From Bacteroidota bacterium (GTDB lineage Bacteria; Bacteroidota; Bacteroidia; NS11-12g; UBA955): DNA of 35,384 bases. The position numbers and the translations under genes were made by a program. The notes under the pieces are model-generated. The model worked only from the letters and a program-made list of their open reading frames with translations, was not told where the DNA came from and did not search any database. The stretch lies in the NCBI GenBank assembly GCA_947496065.1, contig CANMBF010000002.1:138788-174171 (forward strand), in the 5' to 3' direction. Positions 25,021 to 33,288 of this stretch are shown here, piece after piece; position 1 is the first letter of the stretch, and every line of letters starts with the position of its first letter.

Positions 25021-25367
25021 ATCTCTATGATACGAAATAAGCACATTCCTGCTTGGTCTTATTCACAATATTTTTGAGATATGCACAAGTTGTTCCAAAA
25101 TTTTAAAACTGAAACTGTTGAAATAAATAAAAAATGAAATAAAATAAAATCTATAAAAATTAAAACACAATAACTCTTGAATAAACGCCATCTCTTCAAA
25201 CATTCATAAAAACATTTGATGGCGTCTAGCGCTTTAAAAAAGGGGGCTTTTTGTGCAATACTGACGCCTCTCCTCCACCCATGTTTGTATAGATGAAAAA
25301 AATCATGAAAAAGAACATCATAATGTAACATCAATTTAAAAAAAACATAGTATTCTTGCCCTAAGAA
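25021..25367. other. Intergenic region between recA and the Ppx/GppA gene
   Basis: No gene is seen in these very AT-rich 347 bp, which must hold divergent promoters. A possible hairpin joins ACGCCATC (25185-25192) to GATGGCGT (25218-25225) across a 25-nt loop, and AAAAAG-GGGG-CTTTTT follows near 25240. A tiny frame starting MKKIMKKN near 25292 is too short to support. Confidence 0.4.
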
Positions 25368-26258
25368 ATGAAATTTGGCGCTATTGATATTGGATCTAAC
25401 GGTGTACGCTTGCTAATTGCCCGTCCCCTGCAACTCGACGAACTTAAACCCGAGTGGAAAAAAGTAGAATTTACCCGCTTGCCCATTCGCTTAGGCGACG
25501 ATGTATTTAGCACCAAAGAAATAGGCAAGAAAAAAGCCGACCTACTCACCAAAGCCGTTAAAGCCTTTAGTTTATTGCTCGATATTTACAATGTAGATTT
25601 TGTGCGTGCCTGCGCCACCAGTGCCATGCGCGATGCCAAAAATGCTGAGAAAATCATTAAGCTTATAAAAAAAGAGACCGGCATAGAAATCGATGTGATT
25701 ACCGGCAATGCCGAAAGTAAACTCATCATGAATGCCTTCCTCCATTTATTGCCAAAAGAAGATACTTTTTTACACATTGATGTGGGTGGCGGTAGTACTG
25801 AGCTCACCCTGATACAAGACAACAAACCATTGGTGGCCAAAAGTTTTAACATAGGTACTGTGCGTGCCCGCGAGAATAAAATCAAAGATGAGGAAACCGA
25901 GAAGCTGCATGCTTGGGTGAAAGAGAATGCCAGTTGGGTGCCTAAACTGCGCGGTGTAGGCACAGGTGGCAACATTCATAAAATTGGCGAATTGGCCAAT
26001 GTGCCCCAAGGTGGTTTTTTAAAATTAAAAAAGCTAGAACAGATTACAGAGGACATTGAAAAAATGGACCAACACGAGCGTATCTACCATTTAAAATTAA
26101 ATCCAGATAGGGCCGAGGTGATTGATTATGCTGGTAAAATTTACATTGATATTTTTAAACGCACCAATGTTACCGATATTATGACTCCCTACCACGGTTT
26201 AAAGGATGGCATTATCCAAGACCTTTGGGAGCGTTATTACAAGCGCCAAAAAGATTAA
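25368..26258 (+). CDS. Exopolyphosphatase / pppGpp phosphatase family protein (Ppx/GppA)
   Basis: The 296-residue product has the actin-like phosphate-binding motifs of Ppx/GppA: AIDIGSNGVRLLIA at 5-18, ACATSAMRDA at 81-90, ITGNAESKLI with likely catalytic Glu116, and HIDVGGGSTELTLI at 136-149, then GVGTGGNIHKIGELA. It stops after the two ASKHA subdomains and lacks the C-terminal HD-like domain of E. coli Ppx, as in the short form of many bacteria. It releases phosphate from polyphosphate or from the 5' end of pppGpp; which of the two cannot be told here. Cytoplasmic. Confidence 0.9.
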   Translation: MKFGAIDIGSNGVRLLIARPLQLDELKPEWKKVEFTRLPIRLGDDVFSTKEIGKKKADLLTKAVKAFSLLLDIYNVDFVRACATSAMRDAKNAEKIIKLIKKETGIEIDVITGNAESKLIMNAFLHLLPKEDTFLHIDVGGGSTELTLIQDNKPLVAKSFNIGTVRARENKIKDEETEKLHAWVKENASWVPKLRGVGTGGNIHKIGELANVPQGGFLKLKKLEQITEDIEKMDQHERIYHLKLNPDRAEVIDYAGKIYIDIFKRTNVTDIMTPYHGLKDGIIQDLWERYYKRQKD

Positions 26259-26364
26259 TGGATTGCATTAGCTAGAACATTTCTTTTGGAATGGTATACC
26301 TTACCATTGTTTAAGTACTAATAGAGTGAATGACTTTTAAGATACCATGGTTAAAACACAATGA

Positions 26365-26823
26365 GTGAATAAAAAATATTTTAAAATATTGAAACTGCAA
26401 AACTTATTGATGCTATTAGTTGGTTTGCTTTTTGTAAGCGCTTTTAAACCATACAAAAAACCTACGCTATTTGTAATTAATAAGCATTTTAATTCAGACA
26501 CGCCTAGCCGCGAAGAATTAATCAAACAACTCACCAAAAAATGGGTGTCTACGGCCTATATTTCCGATAGCGGTGAAACACCTTTCAAAGGCGGCTTTAC
26601 CATAAACTTAAAATCCGATTTTAGTTTTACCTCTTTCTTCAAACCGAATAACCATAAAAAAGGACAATGGAAATTGAGCGATGATTCAACTTTTGTATTT
26701 TACATGAAAGCAGTCGACCGATTTAGAATTATTGCGTTGAACGATACCATTTTAGTTGCAAAAACTTTGTGGGTTAGCAATGGTATAATTTACAAATTCA
26801 AATCAGCAAAGCCGAAGAACTAA
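26365..26823 (+). CDS. Small exported lipocalin-like protein
   Basis: The 152-residue product starts at a GTG (an ATG at 26361 is out of frame and stops after three codons). It has one N-terminal hydrophobic segment (about 11-27, LQNLLMLLVGLLFVSAF) that could be a signal peptide or anchor. The rest (LIKQLTKKWVSTAYISDSGETPFKGGFTINLKSDFSFTSFF, KGQWKLSDDSTFVFYM, FRIIALNDTILVAKT) matches the strand order of lipocalin-like domains found in many Bacteroidota proteins. No enzymatic motif is seen. The next gene follows on the same strand. Confidence 0.6.
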   Translation: MNKKYFKILKLQNLLMLLVGLLFVSAFKPYKKPTLFVINKHFNSDTPSREELIKQLTKKWVSTAYISDSGETPFKGGFTINLKSDFSFTSFFKPNNHKKGQWKLSDDSTFVFYMKAVDRFRIIALNDTILVAKTLWVSNGIIYKFKSAKPKN

Positions 26824-26891
26824 TTACTTTGCGATTAATGGTGTTCGCACAAACAATTAAATTTACCTATTCTAAAATTAACACGAATCAT

Positions 26892-27440
26892 ATGAAAACC
26901 ATTAGCTATCTCGTACTAATATCCCTTCTTGCAACAAGCTGCAGCGGCCCTATTCAAAATGATAGCCAACAAGTTTCATCAAACGATTCTTTAAATGCAG
27001 ATAGTACTACAAAAAGATTGGCAAATTCCGTTGAGGCAGCAGAATTAAAAACCACACCCCAAACACATCTTAAAGATACAAGCTTTATCAAAGGGAACTA
27101 TGTACTTTTCCTTCGGCCAGATGATATCACTTTTGAAAGCTATGCGAAGGATGAAAACAATGGCATTTATGAGATTGATTCAGATTTTGGATTTGCCATG
27201 GCTGCCACCATGGAGATAATGGCAAAAAACAAACGTTACAAAAACATCAAAACCGACATCTCTACCGCAAGGTATATTGTCATTCAGGATTGTAAAAATG
27301 GCCCTTTAGTGGTAGATAGAGACAGCATCAACTATGGCCTACTATTGACAAGAAAAGGTTACGTCATACAAACCAGTGCTTTTGTGCACAGCGGTGATTA
27401 TTTGGCGGAAGTTGATGCGTATTTTAAGGTGAGAAAGTGA
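26892..27440 (+). CDS. Uncharacterised small lipoprotein
   Basis: The ATG at 26892 begins a good lipoprotein signal MKTISYLVLISLLATSC (lipid Cys17). Starts further upstream would hide it. The 182-residue product has a Ser/Asn/Asp-rich linker (about 18-45), then a folded region with GNYVLFLRPDDITFESYAKDENNGIYEIDSDFGFAMAATMEIM and YIVIQDCKNGPLVVDRDSINYGLLL. I recognise no family. It ends in front of a bidirectional terminator shared with the toxin operon. Confidence 0.65.
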   Translation: MKTISYLVLISLLATSCSGPIQNDSQQVSSNDSLNADSTTKRLANSVEAAELKTTPQTHLKDTSFIKGNYVLFLRPDDITFESYAKDENNGIYEIDSDFGFAMAATMEIMAKNKRYKNIKTDISTARYIVIQDCKNGPLVVDRDSINYGLLLTRKGYVIQTSAFVHSGDYLAEVDAYFKVRK

Positions 27441-27484
27441 TGGTATGTTGTTGGTGCGTTCATTAACAATAATATTAACTTTAT

Positions 27485-27512
27485 AAAAAACATACTGAGT
27501 GGTATGTTTTTT
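27485..27512. terminator. Bidirectional intrinsic terminator
   Basis: AAAAAACATAC (27485-27495) and GTATGTTTTTT (27502-27512) form a perfect 11-bp stem with loop TGAGTG. It has T-runs on both strands and sits between the convergent lipoprotein and immunity genes. Confidence 0.9.
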
Positions 27513-27516
27513 CCCT

Positions 27517-27981
27517 CTACCTATAACCTCCCCAATCAAAAGGAATGTCCACCCAATCCTTACCTTGCAAAATATTGATGAGTTGGGCATCTGTTACGCC
27601 TGTGAGCCAATCAAAGAATTGCTTGAGTTCTGCATCTAATGTTTCAAGATTGTTGGAAAGGGAAAAGTTAGATTTAAAATCCTCTATTTTTAAGATTTTT
27701 TCAAGATAATCATCGATTCTTATCATTCCTGCATTTTGTACAGTTGAGCTAATGCGATAGAATCTAAAATTAATTAATGACTTATTTTCATTAATTATCA
27801 AACTTAACTTTAATTCATTTAATTCATCTTTACTTTTAGCAATTAAAGTGATGGTTTCAAAATTTAATCCAGATTCAATGTTGTTGTCGAACTTTAAATA
27901 ATTATCGATTTTAAATGAATTTAAATAGTTCTTTAAATGAATTTCTAACTTTTGATAGAATTTATCCTTTGAATCTGGCAT
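27517..27981 (-). CDS. Candidate immunity protein of the polymorphic toxin
   Basis: The 154-residue product has no signal peptide, is acidic, and alternates beta strands and charged helices (ESGLNFETITLIAKSKDELNELKLSLIINENKSLINFRFYRI, then FKSNFSLSNNLETLDAELKQFFDWLTGV), ending in an aromatic tail DIPFDWGGYR. I recognise no family. Its ATG is 3 bp after the toxin stop codon, so translation is probably coupled. Its low GC matches the toxin tip rather than the rest of the operon. A small cytoplasmic protein placed directly after a toxin C-terminus is the standard position of an immunity gene; binding to the tip is inference. Confidence 0.6.
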   Translation of the reverse strand: MPDSKDKFYQKLEIHLKNYLNSFKIDNYLKFDNNIESGLNFETITLIAKSKDELNELKLSLIINENKSLINFRFYRISSTVQNAGMIRIDDYLEKILKIEDFKSNFSLSNNLETLDAELKQFFDWLTGVTDAQLINILQGKDWVDIPFDWGGYR

Positions 27982-27984
27982 AAT

Positions 27985-30900
27985 TTAAAATATAAGTTCT
28001 AATTCCATGTTATAAAATAGGCTTTTTGGCATACTAATACCTGACTTCAAATATAAATCTCCAAAATCAATAATTGTATAATTTTCTTTTAATAAATATT
28101 CTACCCATTCCTTGTCAAGTTTATACATTTTTGAGTTTAAAATTTGTTCATCTGTGAGCTTTAATTTATACCCATCAGTCATTCTGAAAAATTCATCTTC
28201 CGCCGCATTAAATTTAATTTCCCACTCCCCTTTCAAAGAGGACAAATCGAAAATCTCAATGTTATCATACCCTTTATCCAACATTTCCTTATAAATATCT
28301 TTAACACCCTTTACTTTCTCATTCCCCATAGCCCTTGCAACTATGGCTATCTTGCCATTGGTTCCGTATTTAATTTGATCAATCTTATAACCTAAAAACT
28401 CATCTCCTACTTTTAATTTATTTACATTTAAACCCTTTTTCAATCGTGTTAAAATCCCTGAAATGGTCTTGCTTAATAAATTGTTTTTACAAAATCTTTT
28501 TAGCCTTGCCCACGAGCGCAACAGATGAATCTTGCTGCCGTACTTCGGCAAAGCTTTCCCCAACACATAAGCACCCTCGGCTGCCATGGCGAATTCGGCC
28601 GCTGTGTGGAAGGCTTCCCACTCATGAAAGAAGGCTTGGTTGGCGTTCCACTCGGTCTGGGTTTTAATGCTGTTCTTGAAATCTGATACGGCTAAGTCGG
28701 CTGTGCTAGTCGCTACACATAAGGTGGCTGCTAAATTCAAAGAGGCTCCGCCTGTTGCTGCTGCCGATACAACACTTACACCAATTACCACCATGTTTAC
28801 CACCTTGCGGGTGTGCTCATCGGATACCTGCTGTTGTAAACGGTCTTGCAGCTGCAAAGCCATGAAGGCCGGCATCTGCATGCTTTGCCCTGCACTTAAG
28901 CCCAACTCAAAATACTGACCGCCCAGGGTAACAGTCACCATTTCGAAAGGACTGAAGGTCTCGTTATAATCTACCACCGTGGTTAAATGCGGTGGCCTTG
29001 CAGGATCGTATACCTGCGGTCGGATGTCTTTGATGAAATAGGTTTGCGTAAATTGTAATTCACCTTTTTCGTTGAAGACTATATCGCCCGCTTTAGCGTT
29101 ATAAAAAATACCTGCACTCTCCTCTACGCCCTTACAAGTTAAAGCAAACTGCTGGGGAACGATGGTGAGTTGCTCGGTGTTCTCCTTAATGCCCACATAA
29201 AATTCATTGTAACGCTTCTCGTAAAACAAAGGATTGTTCAACAAATCTTCGGCCTCTAAAGTGGCACTGCCTTGCTGTATTTTTAAGTTCGCATACTGCT
29301 CATACACCCAGGCATTCAATACTTCGAAGGCAGCACCAATGTCCGCATCGTCATTGCTGTTCCACAAATGGCGTAACCATTGGTATTGATTGGCCATGGC
29401 GCCTTTTTGCAAAAGTTCTAAGACATCGAAATCGGGCGTGCTGCGCAACAAGGTGTTAATTAATTGCACATCGCCTATTTGCCAATAACTGGTATTGGGC
29501 AATAAGGTATTGAGCAGGTAAATTCTTTCGGCAGGTGCGATGGCCGCCCACTCGCATTCCGCAGGGGTATTGTGCTTTAAATAATTGTATAAATAATCGG
29601 CCTTCCATTTTTCTACCAAGGCCTTGTGCATGGCATCGGCCAAAGCAACGCCTTTGGCAGCACCCTTGGCCAAATCTTTTAATTGAATGGTATTAACGGC
29701 TTCGAACAATTGTTCGCTATTGGTATTAATGTATTGCGCTATGGCCGTTGATTCGCCTTTGTTCGATTGGTGTTGGGAGATAAATTGTTGCTGTATGCCA
29801 ATGGCCCGCTCTTGTTGTTTAGCACTTATACAATTCACAAAACTGGCATAGGCATTGGGCTTTAAATTAGCCAGATTAAAGTAATAAATGTAATCGGCTA
29901 CACTGCGTTGCGTCGAGAGAATATTCACCAAAAACTGACTCGCATTGAACAGGGTATCCTTGTATTTAAAGTACAATTTGTCGTTGCCAAAGATGCTAAA
30001 GCTGGCCCCTATGTCTTCTATGATTTTATCACCTACTTTTTTTGAAAGAATTGCAGTAGCATAATCGGTATTCAATTGAGCGGTTTCAAAATCAATCACA
30101 GCAAAACTGTTGAGCACTGAGCCCTCGCCTGTTTTAACAGCCGAGGCATGGTTCAAACGACTTTTAAACAAAGCTGCTTTGGTGGTATAAGCATTGTTTG
30201 CAAAGACTATGTAAGGCATGATGCCCGTTTTGCTAGCGTTAGAAGATAACTCACCTATAAAGGCTTTATCATTGTCATCGATATAACCAATGCCCATGCG
30301 TGCTCTGTATTTTATACCTTTGCATTCGAAACCCATTAAACAACCCAAAGGAAATAAATAATTGGTGGCTTTGCGAACTTCAACACCCTCTTTTTCTTCT
30401 ACCAAATAACCGCGACCCAATGTCGAAAATCTTAGATTCTTTGCACCCGAAGGCAAGGTCATGTACTCGCCACTGTGACTGATAAAAGTATAAGTACCAT
30501 CTGCATTGGCCAAGGGTTTAAACTTGCTGATATCGCCTATAGAAAGTGATTTGCTTTTGTCTTCATTGGCAAACAAATTAACTTTAGGTTGCGGATCAAA
30601 AATTTGTAACCACTGATCGAAATTGAGCAATGCAAAAGGTGGGGCATAGTCCATTAAATTTTGTGTAATGGCTGCCTTGATTAAATCGTTGCCAAAGACA
30701 TGCTCCAATTGAAAACAACCATGCCCTATTTCGTGCGCCAAGGTATGTGGATTCAATTCTGCATTGTTTAAAAATACAAAACCAAAGGGTTCACCTAAAC
30801 TCATAAAACCTTTCACGGCATCTTTCGAAAGGTTTAATACAAAAACATAAGCAGTATCGTTGCTACTGTTTTTTTGCAACCATGGATGTGCATTTTTATA

Positions 30901-33288
30901 TGCTGTTATGAAGCGATTCAAAGCAGCTGAATAACCTAATTGTACAGCCGTTTTTTCGGCTTCTAATACTTCGGTGTTGGCATCATAATCTTTAAGTTTT
31001 AATGAGGGGCCAATTTTTAAATTGAATTGCAAGGCGTACTGCTTCAACAATTGGTTCATTCTGCTTTCAATTGCTGTTGCTTGCATATCGGCACCTAAAC
31101 CATTCACGGGCACCAGCACTATGTTTTGTTTTTTAGCATCTACCGTAATTAAATTAAGCTTGCCTAAAATCCAACGCTGACTGGCTTGCTGGGGTGTTAA
31201 ACGATAAGTGGCCACCGCCCAAATGGCATCGGCATATAAATTTAAACGGCCATTGACTTGTATAGAAAATGTTGTACCATTTCTTTTGCATGGCAGCAAT
31301 GTTCCATCGCTTCTTACAAAGCGAATGCTATCGGGTGGGCAAGACCATTTTTTACTTTGCACCACCTGTGCTTCAATTGTTATTTTATCGCCCGTTTGAA
31401 TTAATTTCCAGGCGGCATAATAGTTGGTATCACTGCTCTCTAATTGATCGTAGGTTTTGCCTGCAGTTAATTGTGTTAAGCCCATGGCATCGTATCCTTG
31501 CGCGACTGTTGCCGTAAAAAATACTTTGGCCATGTTAGGTGGCAAACGGGTGGGCGTGCCTTCGCCAGTGCTCAAGTCTTTGACAATATGCTCGGTGCTT
31601 GGTCCCTCGGCCTCGCTTACCTGACCGCCTGCACTGATGAAATATTTTTTACCGTTGGCATCAGTCAAAACAGTGTTGCTGCCTTTGGGTATTTTTTGTG
31701 AACCATTGCTGCCTTCAATTACTATATCACCATTGTCACTCCTTGTCACTTTTGTGATACTGCCTTCATACTTTACGGTACCAAAACGGTTCCAATTATT
31801 GCCAAATAAACTGCGCCAAGCTTTGCCAATATTTTTAACAGTGCGATCACTTATTTCGAGCGGTGCTTGCAGTAATTTTATTTGACCTGTAATGAGTCTT
31901 TTCTCATTGTTTAAAAAGACATGATTGAAGGTGCAAGGCAGGGGCACTTTACCTGTAAAAGGCAGTGTTACAAAACCTGCACCACTGAACCAACCATTGC
32001 CACCCGTGGCAGCAGTCACCCTTACATCGAAGTCGGCTGCTTTAATCACATCGCCATTTTCGAGGCTCAACAAAGCTTGTGTATTGCTTAAATCAAACGA
32101 AGGCAAAGCCTTGCCACATTGCTTAGCAAACTGCTGATACGCACTTTCTTTTTGTATGGTTTTAAAATTAAAAATTGCACTTGGTTCACTCTCTGTTTCG
32201 GCACAAACACCACTCACTTTAATTTGATAAAGTTGATTGGCTTTTAATTGCGGGATGAGCAATTGATTGCTAAAGGCCTGTAAGCTTAAGAAATTTTTTT
32301 GTTCTGCTTCTTTGTAATAGACCACATAACTTCTGCAGCGTTGATTGACTTCCCAATTCATTTGTAGGCCAGTGCCATCGCCCGCAGTGGTCGTAATATT
32401 CTGAGGTGTAGGACAAGCACTGCCATACACAAAACTCACTACTTGACTGTAGCCATCGTTATCAAAAATAGCTTTGCCGTTCACATCGATGGCTTGCACT
32501 TGTAGGGCATAGGTCCTGCCCTCTATCATGGCTGGTTCTGAAGGCCCATAAATAAAAGTGGTTTGATCGGTAAGTGCTTCGAAAAAATTGACACTGCTGC
32601 TCAACATTACCTCGTTGGCATTGCGCGTGGCAGGATACACTTCGTTCATGCGAATGCGGTAACGCACTGTTTGCATTAAATCAGCTGAAATGGTATGCCT
32701 TGGTGTAAATTGTATTTGAAAAAATTGAGGGGTTTGTTGGCTCACATAACTCTTATCGAAAGGCAAATTGATGATGGGTGGCAGGTGTTTAAAAATGGCT
32801 GTGGTAGCAGTTCCCCAATTGCTTACTTGCAGGGCGTTGTGGTATTCCTTGGCCATAATTGAAAAGCTATACAATCCTTCGGGCAAATAGGAACCACCTG
32901 CTAAAAATTGCGACTCGTTGAGTCCTTGCAATACAAGGTTATTGGTCTTAAATAAATCGGCTATGTCTTGTCCACTCAGTTGTGTTGGAATGCCCGCTAT
33001 TAAAGTGATGGGAAGCGCAGATCGATGCGTAGGTTTGGTTTCTAAAGTAATGCCCGGACCATCAATCCGCAATTGCAAATACACTTGCACCACAGGAGTT
33101 GCAAAATCTTTGTTGAGCAATTGAATATTGATGCGATCGCTGCTCGCATACTGGGGCAAGCTTAAAGTATAAGGAGGGGTTAAGAATACTGTTGTTTGTA
33201 TCGGATAATTTTGTGCATCCAATTTGCAATTCAAGATGAATATGCATGCAATAAAAATAGATTTAATATACCTCCAATTAATTCCCAT
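27985..33288 (-). CDS. Giant secreted TANFOR/FnIII polymorphic-toxin-like protein with internal metallopeptidase
   Basis: The 1767-residue product has a signal peptide (about 1-25, SIFIACIFILNCKLDAQ). Residues about 28-290 resemble the TANFOR region of large Bacteroidota proteins (ITLETKP, LSGQDIADLF, LPEGLYSFSIMAKEY, INLPFDKSYVSQQTPQFFQIQFTPRH, YGPSEPAMIEGRTYALQVQA). A fibronectin type III domain spans about 292-376. A zincin motif HEIGHGCFQLEH occupies 852-863, with a Met-turn-like NLMDY at 877-881. A hydrophobic Ala/Val/Gly-rich segment (VVIGVSVVSAAATGGASL) lies near 1510-1535, and the tip (about 1620-1767) is a separate basic-acidic domain. The gene overlaps the upstream barrel gene by 11 bp and is followed after 3 bp by a small gene. 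No T9SS C-terminal signal is apparent. The toxin role is inferred from architecture. Confidence 0.8.
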   Translation of the reverse strand: MGINWRYIKSIFIACIFILNCKLDAQNYPIQTTVFLTPPYTLSLPQYASSDRINIQLLNKDFATPVVQVYLQLRIDGPGITLETKPTHRSALPITLIAGIPTQLSGQDIADLFKTNNLVLQGLNESQFLAGGSYLPEGLYSFSIMAKEYHNALQVSNWGTATTAIFKHLPPIINLPFDKSYVSQQTPQFFQIQFTPRHTISADLMQTVRYRIRMNEVYPATRNANEVMLSSSVNFFEALTDQTTFIYGPSEPAMIEGRTYALQVQAIDVNGKAIFDNDGYSQVVSFVYGSACPTPQNITTTAGDGTGLQMNWEVNQRCRSYVVYYKEAEQKNFLSLQAFSNQLLIPQLKANQLYQIKVSGVCAETESEPSAIFNFKTIQKESAYQQFAKQCGKALPSFDLSNTQALLSLENGDVIKAADFDVRVTAATGGNGWFSGAGFVTLPFTGKVPLPCTFNHVFLNNEKRLITGQIKLLQAPLEISDRTVKNIGKAWRSLFGNNWNRFGTVKYEGSITKVTRSDNGDIVIEGSNGSQKIPKGSNTVLTDANGKKYFISAGGQVSEAEGPSTEHIVKDLSTGEGTPTRLPPNMAKVFFTATVAQGYDAMGLTQLTAGKTYDQLESSDTNYYAAWKLIQTGDKITIEAQVVQSKKWSCPPDSIRFVRSDGTLLPCKRNGTTFSIQVNGRLNLYADAIWAVATYRLTPQQASQRWILGKLNLITVDAKKQNIVLVPVNGLGADMQATAIESRMNQLLKQYALQFNLKIGPSLKLKDYDANTEVLEAEKTAVQLGYSAALNRFITAYKNAHPWLQKNSSNDTAYVFVLNLSKDAVKGFMSLGEPFGFVFLNNAELNPHTLAHEIGHGCFQLEHVFGNDLIKAAITQNLMDYAPPFALLNFDQWLQIFDPQPKVNLFANEDKSKSLSIGDISKFKPLANADGTYTFISHSGEYMTLPSGAKNLRFSTLGRGYLVEEKEGVEVRKATNYLFPLGCLMGFECKGIKYRARMGIGYIDDNDKAFIGELSSNASKTGIMPYIVFANNAYTTKAALFKSRLNHASAVKTGEGSVLNSFAVIDFETAQLNTDYATAILSKKVGDKIIEDIGASFSIFGNDKLYFKYKDTLFNASQFLVNILSTQRSVADYIYYFNLANLKPNAYASFVNCISAKQQERAIGIQQQFISQHQSNKGESTAIAQYINTNSEQLFEAVNTIQLKDLAKGAAKGVALADAMHKALVEKWKADYLYNYLKHNTPAECEWAAIAPAERIYLLNTLLPNTSYWQIGDVQLINTLLRSTPDFDVLELLQKGAMANQYQWLRHLWNSNDDADIGAAFEVLNAWVYEQYANLKIQQGSATLEAEDLLNNPLFYEKRYNEFYVGIKENTEQLTIVPQQFALTCKGVEESAGIFYNAKAGDIVFNEKGELQFTQTYFIKDIRPQVYDPARPPHLTTVVDYNETFSPFEMVTVTLGGQYFELGLSAGQSMQMPAFMALQLQDRLQQQVSDEHTRKVVNMVVIGVSVVSAAATGGASLNLAATLCVATSTADLAVSDFKNSIKTQTEWNANQAFFHEWEAFHTAAEFAMAAEGAYVLGKALPKYGSKIHLLRSWARLKRFCKNNLLSKTISGILTRLKKGLNVNKLKVGDEFLGYKIDQIKYGTNGKIAIVARAMGNEKVKGVKDIYKEMLDKGYDNIEIFDLSSLKGEWEIKFNAAEDEFFRMTDGYKLKLTDEQILNSKMYKLDKEWVEYLLKENYTIIDFGDLYLKSGISMPKSLFYNMELELIF

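Noticed and set aside
25292-25327. Eleven-codon frame MKKIMKKN upstream of the Ppx/GppA gene
   Set aside because: Too short and A-rich; expected by chance in this AT-rich gap.
28446-33124. Many plus-strand open frames opposite the giant toxin-like gene
   Set aside because: The minus-strand frame has clear domains throughout; the opposite frames are short, Cys/Arg-rich shadows.
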